DNA from: Lysobacter soli
GTDB taxonomy: Bacteria > Pseudomonadota > Gammaproteobacteria > Xanthomonadales > Xanthomonadaceae
Length of the DNA stretch: 64,000 nt
Direction: 5' to 3'
Assembly (NCBI RefSeq): GCF_003382285.1
Contig: NZ_QTJR01000002.1
Location: 1 to 64,000 of the forward strand
Shown: positions 44,677 through 52,878 of the stretch, in pieces
Numbering within the stretch: position 1 is the stretch's first letter
How the letters are laid out: each line of letters starts with the position of its first letter
Notes under the pieces: generated by a model
What the model saw: the letters and a program-made list of their open reading frames with translations, nothing else
What the model was told of the DNA's origin: nothing
Database searches by the model: none
Program-made: the position numbers and the translations under genes

Positions 44677-45068
44677 TGTTGCGACGCGCGTGTTGCACTT
44701 CGTGCAGTGCGCGCATCGTTTTGTCGCAAGTATCGCAATCGAGTCTATGGATGCAGCAACTGACGTGAAAACAGGGCTTGCAGCCGACGGACGGCTGCGT
44801 TGCCGACACGATCGGCAAGTTCGCGCACGACGCGCTGCGGTATTGGAGCGCCGGCTCGCATCGCACGAAAACACGTGAAAACGGCCGTGATTTCGAGCGC
44901 GCGTGACCTTTCGCGTTTGCATCGTTCAGCTTGCTGTGGTTTATTGCATCGCAGTGGGATCGGGGATGAGCTCACATCCGATGCGATGCACGCGCCGGTC
45001 TGGCGCATGTGCAGTTCCTTTTTTCGCGAAGCCGCGTTGCGGTGTCTCGCGCATGGATGTTGGTTGCA
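44677..45068. other. AT-richer intergenic region with a direct repeat
   Basis: 392 bp with no credible gene and noticeably lower G+C than flanks. ACGTGAAAAC occurs twice, at 44763-44772 and 44873-44882, 110 bases apart. It may hold the promoter of the small Trp-repeat gene. Several short open frames cross it, without ribosome sites. Confidence 0.4.
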
Positions 45069-45296
45069 ATGAGCAGAGATGATCCGGAAGCCGCATTGGC
45101 TTCCTACGAGATATTGATCCGGTCGGTGGGCCAGGGCATTCGCGAAGTGCACGGCAACACGACGTGGGAAGCGGTGCAGGCGCGCGCTGAAAGCCTGTGG
45201 CACCTGTACGCGGTGACCACCGGGCTGGAATGGCCGCAAGTGGCCGAACGCGTGCGCGAGGCGTGGCGCGCGGCGGCGGACGACGCGCAACCGTAG
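45069..45296 (+). CDS. Small Trp-motif repeat protein, one unit
   Basis: 75 residues from the ATG at 45069; an in-frame upstream ATG at 45009 is possible but has no ribosome site. The protein is helical, with the pattern TWEAVQARAESLWHL...GLEWPQVAERVREAW, that is W-x7-W spaced about 20 residues. The next gene carries two copies of the same pattern. I do not recognise a named family. Cytoplasmic, function unknown. Confidence 0.55.
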   Translation: MSRDDPEAALASYEILIRSVGQGIREVHGNTTWEAVQARAESLWHLYAVTTGLEWPQVAERVREAWRAAADDAQP

Positions 45297-45304
45297 CGTC
45301 GCGT

Positions 45305-45355
45305 CATATCGCGTGCCGTCGTGTCAGATCGCATGCCGCATCGGCACGCGATATG
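45305..45355. repeat. Inverted repeat CATATCGCGTGCCG with internal direct copy
   Basis: Arms at 45305-45318 and 45342-45355 are perfect 14-base reverse complements with a 23-base loop. Inside, GTCAGATCGCATGCCG (45323-45338) is a near copy of GTCATATCGCGTGCCG in the left arm. It lies between the two Trp-motif genes, upstream of the second. A regulatory stem or tandem operator is possible. Confidence 0.65.
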
Positions 45356-45447
45356 TCGGTTACATGACGCGCCGCCTATCGCGTTCGACAAGACGATTGG
45401 CCGATGGAAGGTCCGTCACATCCGACGGATCGGTCTACGATCGCTGC

Positions 45448-45828
45448 ATGCCCGCCGCGATCACGCCGATGCAGCGCTACTTCCTTGAAGCGTTGGGACG
45501 CAACGCCCGGCGTGCGTTTCCGACGGCGCGACTGCGCGAAGTGGAATCGCGATTGTCCGCGTGCTGGTACGGCAGCGGCCTGGCCGGCGATTGCGAATGG
45601 CCCCAGGCGCGCGGCATCGCCATCCACAGCTGGCGCGTGTCCACGCCGACGCGCGTGTTCGCGCAATCGCTCGGTCGCGTCGCGCGCAACTACCACCCCA
45701 CGCTCAGCTGGGACGAACTCGAACCGTCGCTGGTCGATGCCTGGCACGCAAGCGCCTGGGGCGGTACGACGTCATGGAGCCGCGTGCGCGAGCTCGCGCG
45801 ATCGAGCTGGACCCACGCGGACGGCTGA
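45448..45828 (+). CDS. Small Trp-motif repeat protein, two units
   Basis: 126 residues from the ATG at 45448; the frame is open to 45313. Two helical repeats are visible: RLREVESRLSACWYGSGLAG then EWPQARGIAIHSW, and LSWDELEPSLVDAWHASAWG then SWSRVRELARSSW. They match the single unit in the gene ending at 45296, so the pair looks like duplicated paralogues. No known domain. It is followed by the CheB-like gene. Confidence 0.55.
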   Translation: MPAAITPMQRYFLEALGRNARRAFPTARLREVESRLSACWYGSGLAGDCEWPQARGIAIHSWRVSTPTRVFAQSLGRVARNYHPTLSWDELEPSLVDAWHASAWGGTTSWSRVRELARSSWTHADG

Positions 45829-45932
45829 CTCGCGCGACTCGTCGCGCGCCAACGCCATCGTCACCCCATCGCCACCGCTGCCTCACGCGCGGTAACCGAC
45901 GCTGCGGGTTCCACGGGAACGGACGTCCGCGA

Positions 45933-46916
45933 ATGCCGGGCTGGGCGCAACGCAATGTCATCGTCATCGGGGGATCGTCCGGCGCCGTGAAGCCGTTGCT
46001 GGAGGTGGTGGCGGGCCTGCCGCGCGAGTTCCCGGCGACGATCCTCGTCGTGCAGCACATCGGCGCGCACATCAGCGTGCTACCGGAACTGCTGAACCGG
46101 CGCGGCGCGTTGCCGGCGATGTTCCCGACGTCCGGCCGGTTGCTCGAACCCGGCGTCATCTACGTCGCGCCGCCGGACCACCACCTGCTGGTCAGCGACG
46201 GCGCGGTGCGGCTGAGCAGGGACGCGAAGGAGAACTTCACCCGGCCCGCGATCGATCCGCTGTTCCGCTCGGCAGCGATCGCAAAGGGCCCGCACGTGAT
46301 CGGCGTGCTCCTGAGCGGCCTGCTCGACGATGGCGTCGCCGGATTGCAGGCGATCAAGGCCTGCGGCGGGCTGGCGATCGTGCAGGATCCGGCCGACGCC
46401 GAATCGCCGGAGATGCCGCAGAACGCGCGCGATTACGTCGCCTTCGACGCGCTGCTGCCGGCGGCCGACATCGCGCAGGCCCTCATCGTGATGGCGGCGC
46501 AGCGCGTGGATGCGGAGCCTTCGGTACCAACCGCACTGATCGAGGAACACCGGCTCAGCATCGGGGAGGCAGACAACCCCATGGCCACGCTCGACGACAT
46601 CGGCACGCCTTCGCGCATCACCTGTCCCGAATGCAGCGGCGTGCTGTGGGAGATCAAGGGCGCGCAGCCGCCGCGGTATCGCTGCCACACCGGGCATGCG
46701 TACACCATCGGCGCGCTCGACGCGGCGCAGAACGCACGCACCGACCAGGCGTTGTGGGTGGCGTTGCGCGCGCTGCAGGAGCGCGAACGCCTGCTGCGCA
46801 ATGTCGCTGCGGCACATCGCCACCGACAGGCGCGCCACGACGCCGATCGCGCCGACGCCGAAGCCGACCACATCGCCGTGCACGCGGCGCAACTGCAGCG
46901 ACTGGTGGCGGACTGA
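45933..46916 (+). CDS. CheB-type methylesterase without receiver, with C-terminal Cys motif
   Basis: 327 residues from the ATG at 45933; the open frame to 45561 overlaps the Trp-repeat gene and is ignored. The catalytic CheB domain has Ser in VIGGSSGAVKPLLEVV, His in VVQHIGAHISVL and Asp in VLLSGLLDDGVAGL. After about residue 215 a Cys motif CPECSGVLWEIKG...YRCHTGHAYT may bind zinc, and a helical tail follows. No MCP genes are nearby, so it probably acts on the CheR-containing kinase encoded 58 bases downstream rather than in flagellar chemotaxis. Confidence 0.85.
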   Translation: MPGWAQRNVIVIGGSSGAVKPLLEVVAGLPREFPATILVVQHIGAHISVLPELLNRRGALPAMFPTSGRLLEPGVIYVAPPDHHLLVSDGAVRLSRDAKENFTRPAIDPLFRSAAIAKGPHVIGVLLSGLLDDGVAGLQAIKACGGLAIVQDPADAESPEMPQNARDYVAFDALLPAADIAQALIVMAAQRVDAEPSVPTALIEEHRLSIGEADNPMATLDDIGTPSRITCPECSGVLWEIKGAQPPRYRCHTGHAYTIGALDAAQNARTDQALWVALRALQERERLLRNVAAAHRHRQARHDADRADAEADHIAVHAAQLQRLVAD

Positions 46917-46974
46917 TTGCCGCGCCAAAAGCCGTGCCGGATACTGAACGTCTTCTTCGAAACCCGCCGAACCC

Positions 46975-49900
46975 ATGACCAAGCCGCCCCATCGCGACGC
47001 AAAGCCGAAAGGCGCGGCAGACGAGCAGCCGGGGCAGGCGCGCGCCAGCGATACCGCAGCGTCCGCGAACGTGCCGCTGATCGTCGGAATTGGAGCCTCC
47101 GCCGGCGGCCTGGAGGCGTACAAGTCGTTCTTCGAGAACCTCGAAAGCGCGGACGGCATGGCCTTCGTGCTCGTCTCGCACCTCTCGCCCGACCACGCGA
47201 GCATGCTGCCGGAACTGGTGGCGCGATACACCTCGCTGGCGGTGATGGAAGCGGCCGACGGCATGGACGTGGAAGCCGGCCACGTCTACATCATTCCGCC
47301 GGACGCGACGCTCACCATCAGCGGCGGCGTGCTGCAGCTGAGCAAGCCGGCGCCGCCGCGGCAGTACCGTTTTCCGATCGACACGTTCTTCGCCTCGCTC
47401 GCCGAAGACCAGGGCGACAACGCGGTGTGCATCATCCTGTCCGGCGCCGGCAGCGACGGTGCGCGTGGGCTCGGGGCGATTAAGGAACGCGGCGGCCTCA
47501 CGCTCGCGCAGGCGGCGATCGACCACATCGCCATCGCCGGCATGCCGGCCAGCGCCGCGGCGACGGGCCTGGTCGACAACATCGTCCCGGTCGAACAGAT
47601 GCCGGCGCGGCTCAAGGCGTACCGCGCACACCTGTCCACGGCGCGCACGCAGAAGGGTCCGGATGGCATGCGGCAGGACCTGAGCCACCACCTGCAGGCG
47701 ATCTGCACATTGCTGCGCGCCGAAGTCGGCCACGACTTCAGCCAGTACAAGGAAAAGACGCTGATCCGTCGCATCCAGCGACGCATGCAGGTGGTGCAGA
47801 TCGACGGCGTCGCCGGCTACATCGACTACCTCAAGCAGACGCCGCGGGAGCTCGACAACCTGTTCCGCGAGCTGCTGATCGGCGTCACCGAGTTCTTCCG
47901 CGATCCGGAAGCGTTCGAGGCGCTGCAGACGCTCGCCATTCCCTCGCTGCTGGAAGGCAGGAGCGCCGCCGACACATTGCGCGTGTGGACGCCCGCATGC
48001 GCGACGGGCGAGGAGGCGTATTCCATCGCGATCTCGCTGGCCGAAGCCATCGCGGCGCGCCGCGGCGGCCCGAAGGTGCAGATCTTCGCCACCGACATCG
48101 ACGACCGCGCGATCAACGCCGCGCGTGCGGGCCGCTTCCGCGCGCCGCTGCCGGGCGTGTCGGCCGAACGGCTGGAGCGCTGGTTCATCCAGGACGGCGA
48201 GCACTACGTCGTGGTCAAGCCGATCCGCGAGATGGTCGTGTTCTCGCCGCACAGCGCCATCAAGGATCCGCCGTTCTCGCGCCTGGACCTGATCTCGTGC
48301 CGGAACCTGCTGATCTACATGAATTCGGAGCTGCAGGAGCACCTGATCCGCACGTTCCATTACGCGCTGCGGCCCGGCGGCGTGCTGATGCTCGGGCCGT
48401 CGGAAAGCCTGGGCCGCAATACCGCGCTGTTCTCCGTGCTCGACAAGAAGCATCGCCTCTACTCGCGTCGCGCCGATGGTCGCGCGAGCCTGCCGATGAC
48501 CACGCCCAAGCGCCTGGCCGGCATGGAAGCGGTCGCGCGGGTGCCGGTGGTGCGCGGCGGCGGCATCGAGGATGCGATCGACCGCAACGCGCGGCGCGTG
48601 CTCGACAAGCACTCGCCGGCGTACGTCGTCATCGACGCCAACCACGACGTGCTGCGTTTCTCCGGCGATACCGGGCGCTATCTCGGCCCGTCGGCGGGCG
48701 CGGCGAGCCTCAACCTGTTCGCGCTGCTCAACAAGGGCCTGCGCGGACCGGCGCGCACCGCGGTGCAGCAGGCGCTGGTCCGCCACAACACCGTCGTGCA
48801 GGAAGGCCAGCTCACCGGACCCCACGGCGAGCGAATCCCGGTGCGCCTGATCGCCGAGCCGATCCACGAACAGGACGATGGCAACGCCGAACGCCGCGCG
48901 CCGTCGTCGCTGTGCATCCTGGTGTTCAAGGAACTGACGCCCGTCGCAGCCGTCGCCGAATCGACCACGCCCAACGGCCGTCGCGCGCGCGGCGAATCGG
49001 CGCGCATCCGCGAACTCGACCTCGAACTGGCCACCACGCGCGAGCAGCTGCACACGGCGATCGACGAGCTGGAAACGGCCAACGAGGAGATGAAGTCGGC
49101 CAACGAGGAATACCAGTCGGTCAACGAGGAACTGCAGTCGTCCAACGAGGAACTGGAAACCTCGAAGGAAGAGATGCAGTCGATCAACGAGGAGCTGCAG
49201 ACGGTCAACGTCGAGCTCAACAGCAAGAACGAGGCGCTCGCGCGACTCAACAGCGACCTGCAGAACCTGCTGGAAAGCACGCAGATCGCCACGCTGTTCC
49301 TCGATTCGGCGCTGCACGTGAGCGGCTTCACGCCGGCCATCAGCGACCTGTTCCACCTGCGAGAAGGCGACCACGGCCGGCCGATCACCGAGATCACCGC
49401 GCGCATCCCGTACCCGCAGCTCAAGCAGGACGTGAAGCAGGTGCTGCGCACGCTGGCGATGGTCGAGCGCGTGCTGCACGGCGGCGTCGATGACGCGGTC
49501 TACCTGTTGCGCATGCGCCCCTACCGCACCACGGACAACGTCATCGACGGCGTGGTGCTCACCTTCATCGACATCACCGAACGCCAGCAGCACGAGTACG
49601 AACGCGCGCGGCTGGCGGCCATCGTCGAATCCTCGCAGGACGCGATCATCGGCCACAGCCTGGAAGGCATCATCACCAGCTGGAACGCCGGCGCCGAAAG
49701 CATGTTCGGCTATCCGCCGGCGCGTGCGATCGGCAAGCCGCTCTCGGTGCTGCTGCCGCCGGATTCGAAGAAGGACCTCGACACGCTGCTGGAAGCCTCC
49801 TCGCGCCAGATCAAGGCCGAAGAGCTGCTGATGACGTGGATACGCGAGGACGGCACGCCGGTGCCGCTGTCGCTGCGCTGCTCGCCGGTGCTGGATCCGG

Positions 49901-50949
49901 CCGGCGCGGTCGTCGGCGGTTCGACCATCGCGCGCGACATCACCGATCGCAAGCGCGCGGCGTGGATGCTCGACGAAACCGAGCGCCGACTCGCGGCGAT
50001 CATCGAACAGACCACCGTCGGCGTCGCGCAGACGGACCTGGACGGCAAGCTGGAGATGGTCAATCCGCGCTACGGCGAGATCCTTGGCCGCAGCGCCGAC
50101 GAACTCATCGGCCATCGCCTGCACGAGTACATCCATCCGGCCGACGCGGCGGAATTCGAGGCGCAGTTCCACGACCTGGTCGCCGAAGGCAAGCCCTTCC
50201 AGACCGAACAGCGCTACGTGCGCCCCGACGCGAAGCTGGCGTGGATCAACCACCACGTCACGCTCATCCACGACGAAGGCGGGCAGCCCTCGCACGCGGT
50301 GGCGTTCGCGCTGGACGTGACGCAGCGCCGCCTCGCCGCGCAGCAGCGCGAGCTGCTGGTGAGCGAGCTCAACCATCGCGTCAAGAACACGCTTGCGACG
50401 GTGCATTCGATCGCGCTGCAGACGCTGCGCCACACGCCGGACATGGGCAAGTTCCGCGACGCGTTCGTCTCGCGCCTGCGTTCGCTGTCGACCGCGCACG
50501 ACCTCCTCGCGAAGGAAGGCTGGCGCGGCGTGAGCCTGGCGGACCTGGCGCGCGCCGAACTGGCGCCGTACCACGCGGGCGACACCGACACCGCGCACGT
50601 GCAGATCGTCGGCGACGACCTGCACCTGGACGCGAAGACCGGCCTCGCGCTGAGCCTCGCGCTGCACGAGTTGGCGACCAACGCCGGCAAGTACGGCGCG
50701 TTCACGCGCGAAGGCGGGCAGGTGCGTCTGGAATGGGCCACGTTCGAACGCGACAGCCAGCGCTGGCTGCGCATGGTGTGGACCGAGTCCGGCGGCCCGC
50801 CGGTGAATGCGCCCGCCTCGCGTGGCTTCGGTTCGCGCCTGATCACCGAAGGCGTGGGCTACGAACTCGGCGGCGACGTGTCGCTGGAGTTCCCCGACAG
50901 CGGCGTGGTGTGCACGATGACGGTGCCGCTGAAGGACGCAGGAAGCTGA
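46975..50949 (+). CDS. CheB-CheR-PAS-HWE histidine kinase fusion
   Basis: 1324 residues. In order: CheB domain (VGIGASAGGLEAYKSF, SHLSPDHASM, SGAGSDGARGLG; about 35-220), CheR methyltransferase (YKEKTLIRRIQRRM, WTPACATGEEAYSIA, DLISCRNLLIYM; 235-500), a heptad coiled coil of NEE repeats (about 675-765), three PAS domains (about 770-1120), and an HWE/HisKA_2 kinase with LLVSELNHRVKNTLATVHS (His near 1133) and LHELATNAGKYGA. Such fusions combine methyl-transfer adaptation with phosphotransfer to a single-domain receiver. The receiver at 50951 starts one base after the stop. Confidence 0.93.
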   Translation: MTKPPHRDAKPKGAADEQPGQARASDTAASANVPLIVGIGASAGGLEAYKSFFENLESADGMAFVLVSHLSPDHASMLPELVARYTSLAVMEAADGMDVEAGHVYIIPPDATLTISGGVLQLSKPAPPRQYRFPIDTFFASLAEDQGDNAVCIILSGAGSDGARGLGAIKERGGLTLAQAAIDHIAIAGMPASAAATGLVDNIVPVEQMPARLKAYRAHLSTARTQKGPDGMRQDLSHHLQAICTLLRAEVGHDFSQYKEKTLIRRIQRRMQVVQIDGVAGYIDYLKQTPRELDNLFRELLIGVTEFFRDPEAFEALQTLAIPSLLEGRSAADTLRVWTPACATGEEAYSIAISLAEAIAARRGGPKVQIFATDIDDRAINAARAGRFRAPLPGVSAERLERWFIQDGEHYVVVKPIREMVVFSPHSAIKDPPFSRLDLISCRNLLIYMNSELQEHLIRTFHYALRPGGVLMLGPSESLGRNTALFSVLDKKHRLYSRRADGRASLPMTTPKRLAGMEAVARVPVVRGGGIEDAIDRNARRVLDKHSPAYVVIDANHDVLRFSGDTGRYLGPSAGAASLNLFALLNKGLRGPARTAVQQALVRHNTVVQEGQLTGPHGERIPVRLIAEPIHEQDDGNAERRAPSSLCILVFKELTPVAAVAESTTPNGRRARGESARIRELDLELATTREQLHTAIDELETANEEMKSANEEYQSVNEELQSSNEELETSKEEMQSINEELQTVNVELNSKNEALARLNSDLQNLLESTQIATLFLDSALHVSGFTPAISDLFHLREGDHGRPITEITARIPYPQLKQDVKQVLRTLAMVERVLHGGVDDAVYLLRMRPYRTTDNVIDGVVLTFIDITERQQHEYERARLAAIVESSQDAIIGHSLEGIITSWNAGAESMFGYPPARAIGKPLSVLLPPDSKKDLDTLLEASSRQIKAEELLMTWIREDGTPVPLSLRCSPVLDPAGAVVGGSTIARDITDRKRAAWMLDETERRLAAIIEQTTVGVAQTDLDGKLEMVNPRYGEILGRSADELIGHRLHEYIHPADAAEFEAQFHDLVAEGKPFQTEQRYVRPDAKLAWINHHVTLIHDEGGQPSHAVAFALDVTQRRLAAQQRELLVSELNHRVKNTLATVHSIALQTLRHTPDMGKFRDAFVSRLRSLSTAHDLLAKEGWRGVSLADLARAELAPYHAGDTDTAHVQIVGDDLHLDAKTGLALSLALHELATNAGKYGAFTREGGQVRLEWATFERDSQRWLRMVWTESGGPPVNAPASRGFGSRLITEGVGYELGGDVSLEFPDSGVVCTMTVPLKDAGS

Positions 50950-50950
50950 G

Positions 50951-51325
50951 ATGGGCGGCAAGACCCTGCTGCTGGCCGAGGACGAGATGTACGTCGCGAT
51001 GACGCTGAGCGACCTGCTCACCGAAGCCGGTTACCGGGTCCTCACCGCCGCGCGGCTCGGCGATGCGATCGACGTCGCCGAACGCGAGCGCATCGACTGC
51101 GCGATCCTCGACATCAACCTGCACGGCGAGCAGGTCTATCCGCTGTGCGAACGCCTGCGCGAAAGCGGCGTGCCGTTCTTCTTCACCTCCGCCTACGGCG
51201 CCGAGGGCCTGGCCGAGGAGTACCGCGACGTCCCGATGGTGCCCAAGCCCTACACCTGCGACGAGGTGGTGGAGGCGATCGTGCGGCAGATGGATGGCGC
51301 TGCAGACGGGGCCCAGGCGCGTTGA
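50951..51325 (+). CDS. Single-domain response regulator, partner of the HWE kinase
   Basis: 124 residues, receiver only: LLLAEDEMYVAMTLSDLL, the phospho-acceptor Asp in CAILDINLHGE, Thr/Ser in FFFTSAYG and Lys in MVPKPYTCDE. It starts one base after the kinase stop, so it is the immediate phosphate acceptor. HWE-kinase receivers of this kind often feed general-stress anti-sigma pathways or a phosphorelay, but no such output gene is in the window. Confidence 0.92.
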   Translation: MGGKTLLLAEDEMYVAMTLSDLLTEAGYRVLTAARLGDAIDVAERERIDCAILDINLHGEQVYPLCERLRESGVPFFFTSAYGAEGLAEEYRDVPMVPKPYTCDEVVEAIVRQMDGAADGAQAR

Positions 51326-51326
51326 G

Positions 51327-51424
51327 CGCCTCTCCTGCTTGAAGAGACGTTGGTGTAGCCCCTCTCCCTGCGGGAGCGCTGGTTTAGCCCCTCTCCCACC
51401 GGGAGAGGGGTTGGGGTGAGGGTC
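51327..51424. repeat. REP-like hairpin array, first block
   Basis: Three tandem units of the type TAGCCCCTCTCC-loop-GGGAG(AG)CGTTGGT. The third (51388-51410) is a perfect ten-base stem CCCCTCTCCC/GGGAGAGGGG with loop ACC. It follows the response regulator stop at once and may end that transcript. Confidence 0.7.
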
Positions 51425-51602
51425 GGGGCGTGCGATGTGCTGGCGCTTGCGATGCGCTGCTTGATTGCCTTTCAAGAGCAACAGCAACGTGGATTCCAGC
51501 TTTCGCTGGAATGACGGAGTCGTAGTTCGCCGGTGACGTGGTGCCCAGACGCTATCAGCCTGGATCCCGGCCTTCGCCGGGATGACGGCTCCGGGGAGGC
51601 TG
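51375..51602. repeat. 227-bp duplicated segment, copy A
   Basis: Starts AGCGCTGGTTTAGCCCCTCT and ends GGCTCCGGGGAGGCTG. It contains one CCCCTCTCCC hairpin, one GGATTCCAGC-type element (51491) and one TGGATCCCGG-CCTTCG-type hairpin (51560). It matches 51708-51934 along its length, with divergence mainly between 51517 and 51555. Confidence 0.8.
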
Positions 51603-51624
51603 CCGGCCATCGACGGAATGACGC

Positions 51625-51757
51625 CTTTACCCTTCTCGTAGCGGGAGAGCGCTGGTTAGCCTCTCTTTCACGGAAGAGGCGTTGGTATAGCCCTCTCCAA
51701 CGGGGGAAGCGCTGGTTTAGCCCCTCTCCCTGCGGGAGAGGGGTTGGGGTGAGGGTC
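51625..51757. repeat. REP-like hairpin array, second block
   Basis: Four further tandem units, the first three degenerate and the last (51721-51743) a perfect ten-base stem with loop TGC. It overlaps the start of copy B of the duplicated segment. Confidence 0.7.
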
Positions 51758-51934
51758 GGGGCGTGCGATGTGCTGGCACTGCGATGCGCTGCTTGATTGC
51801 CTTTCGAGAGCAACAGCAACGTGGATTCCAGCTTTCGGTGGAATGACGATGTTCTTGTTCGTCAGAGATGAAATCCCCAGGCTCTATCAGCCTGGATCCC
51901 GGCCTTCGCCGGGATGACGGCTCCGGGGAGGCTG
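51708..51934. repeat. 227-bp duplicated segment, copy B
   Basis: Second copy of 51375-51602, in the same orientation and 333 bases away. The remaining gap to the next gene (51935-52074) holds only the ribosome site GGAGG at about 52062. Confidence 0.8.
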
Positions 51935-52074
51935 TTTTGGGGAGGGGGTGGCTGCCTGCCATTGTTGTCCCACAGGCAACACCCGATGTCCGCACCCGAA
52001 CCTACCGGCCATCTGCCAACGGCCGCACCATCACAGCCGGATGGCAGCCGAACTGCGCGCCGGAGGACTCCGCA

Positions 52075-52878
52075 ATGAAGATCGTCGTCGCAGGCGGAGC
52101 CGGGCTGGTCGGGACGCGGCTGGTCACGCGGCTGCGCGAGGGCGGGCACGACGTCGTCGCGGCCTCGCGACGCACCGGTGTCAATGTCGTCACGGGCGAA
52201 GGGCTCGACGCCGCGCTCAAGGGCGCCAGCATCGTCATCGACGTCACCAACGCGCCATCGTTCGACGAACCCGATGTCGCGGACTTCTTTCGCGCCGCCA
52301 CGCGCAACCTGCTCGACGCGGGCGAACGCGCCGGCATCGCGCACCATGTCGCGCTGTCGGTCGTCGGAACCTCAAGGCTGCAGGGCAGTGCGTACTTCCG
52401 CGCGAAGCAGGTGCAGGAAGACCTCGTGCGCGCGTCGCGCGTGCCGCACACGCTCGTGCAGGCGACGCAGTTCTTCGAGTTCATGGCCAGCATCATTCCG
52501 CGCAACGACGATCGCGACCCGGTGCATCTATCCAACGGCCTCGTCGAACCCGTCGCGGCCGACGACGTCGCCGCGCAGCTGGTGGATATTGCGGTTTCGC
52601 CGCCGTCAGCGGCGACGATCGAGATTGCCGGGCCCGATACGTATCGGCTGAGCGAACTGGTGCAATGGGTGATGTACAGCTACCAGGACGACCGGCCGGT
52701 CATCGCCGATCCGGCCGCGTCGTACTACGGCGGCCTCCTCGACGACCGCACGCTGACGCCCGGGCCCGGCGCGCGCATCGCGCCGACGCATTTCCGCGAC
52801 TGGCTGAGCGAGGTGCAGGCATCGAAGATCGAGATCCCGCACGTGCATCATCCCGATCCCATCGCGCGCCGGCGCTAG
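52075..52878 (+). CDS. NmrA-like NAD(P)-binding SDR protein
   Basis: 267 residues with GGAGG eight bases before the ATG. The Rossmann start is KIVVAGGAGLVGTRLVTRLREGGHDVVAASRRTG. The atypical-SDR features ALSVVGTSRLQGSAYFRAKQVQE (YxxxK-like) and a C-terminal segment with GPDTYRLSELVQW follow. Family members are NADP-dependent reductases or redox sensors. The gene is isolated behind the REP array and convergent with the hydrolase at 52875, whose stop it overlaps by four bases. Confidence 0.85.
   Translation: MKIVVAGGAGLVGTRLVTRLREGGHDVVAASRRTGVNVVTGEGLDAALKGASIVIDVTNAPSFDEPDVADFFRAATRNLLDAGERAGIAHHVALSVVGTSRLQGSAYFRAKQVQEDLVRASRVPHTLVQATQFFEFMASIIPRNDDRDPVHLSNGLVEPVAADDVAAQLVDIAVSPPSAATIEIAGPDTYRLSELVQWVMYSYQDDRPVIADPAASYYGGLLDDRTLTPGPGARIAPTHFRDWLSEVQASKIEIPHVHHPDPIARRR

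Noticed and set aside
46654-51021. 1455-codon open frame on the minus strand, antisense to the CheB-CheR kinase
   Set aside because: It is rich in Arg, His and Ala, has no recognisable domain or ribosome site, and mirrors the third-codon G/C bias of the true gene on the other strand.
51375-51934. Possible insertion sequence or transposon at the duplicated block
   Set aside because: No transposase, terminal inverted repeats or target-site duplications are visible. The content is hairpin repeats only.
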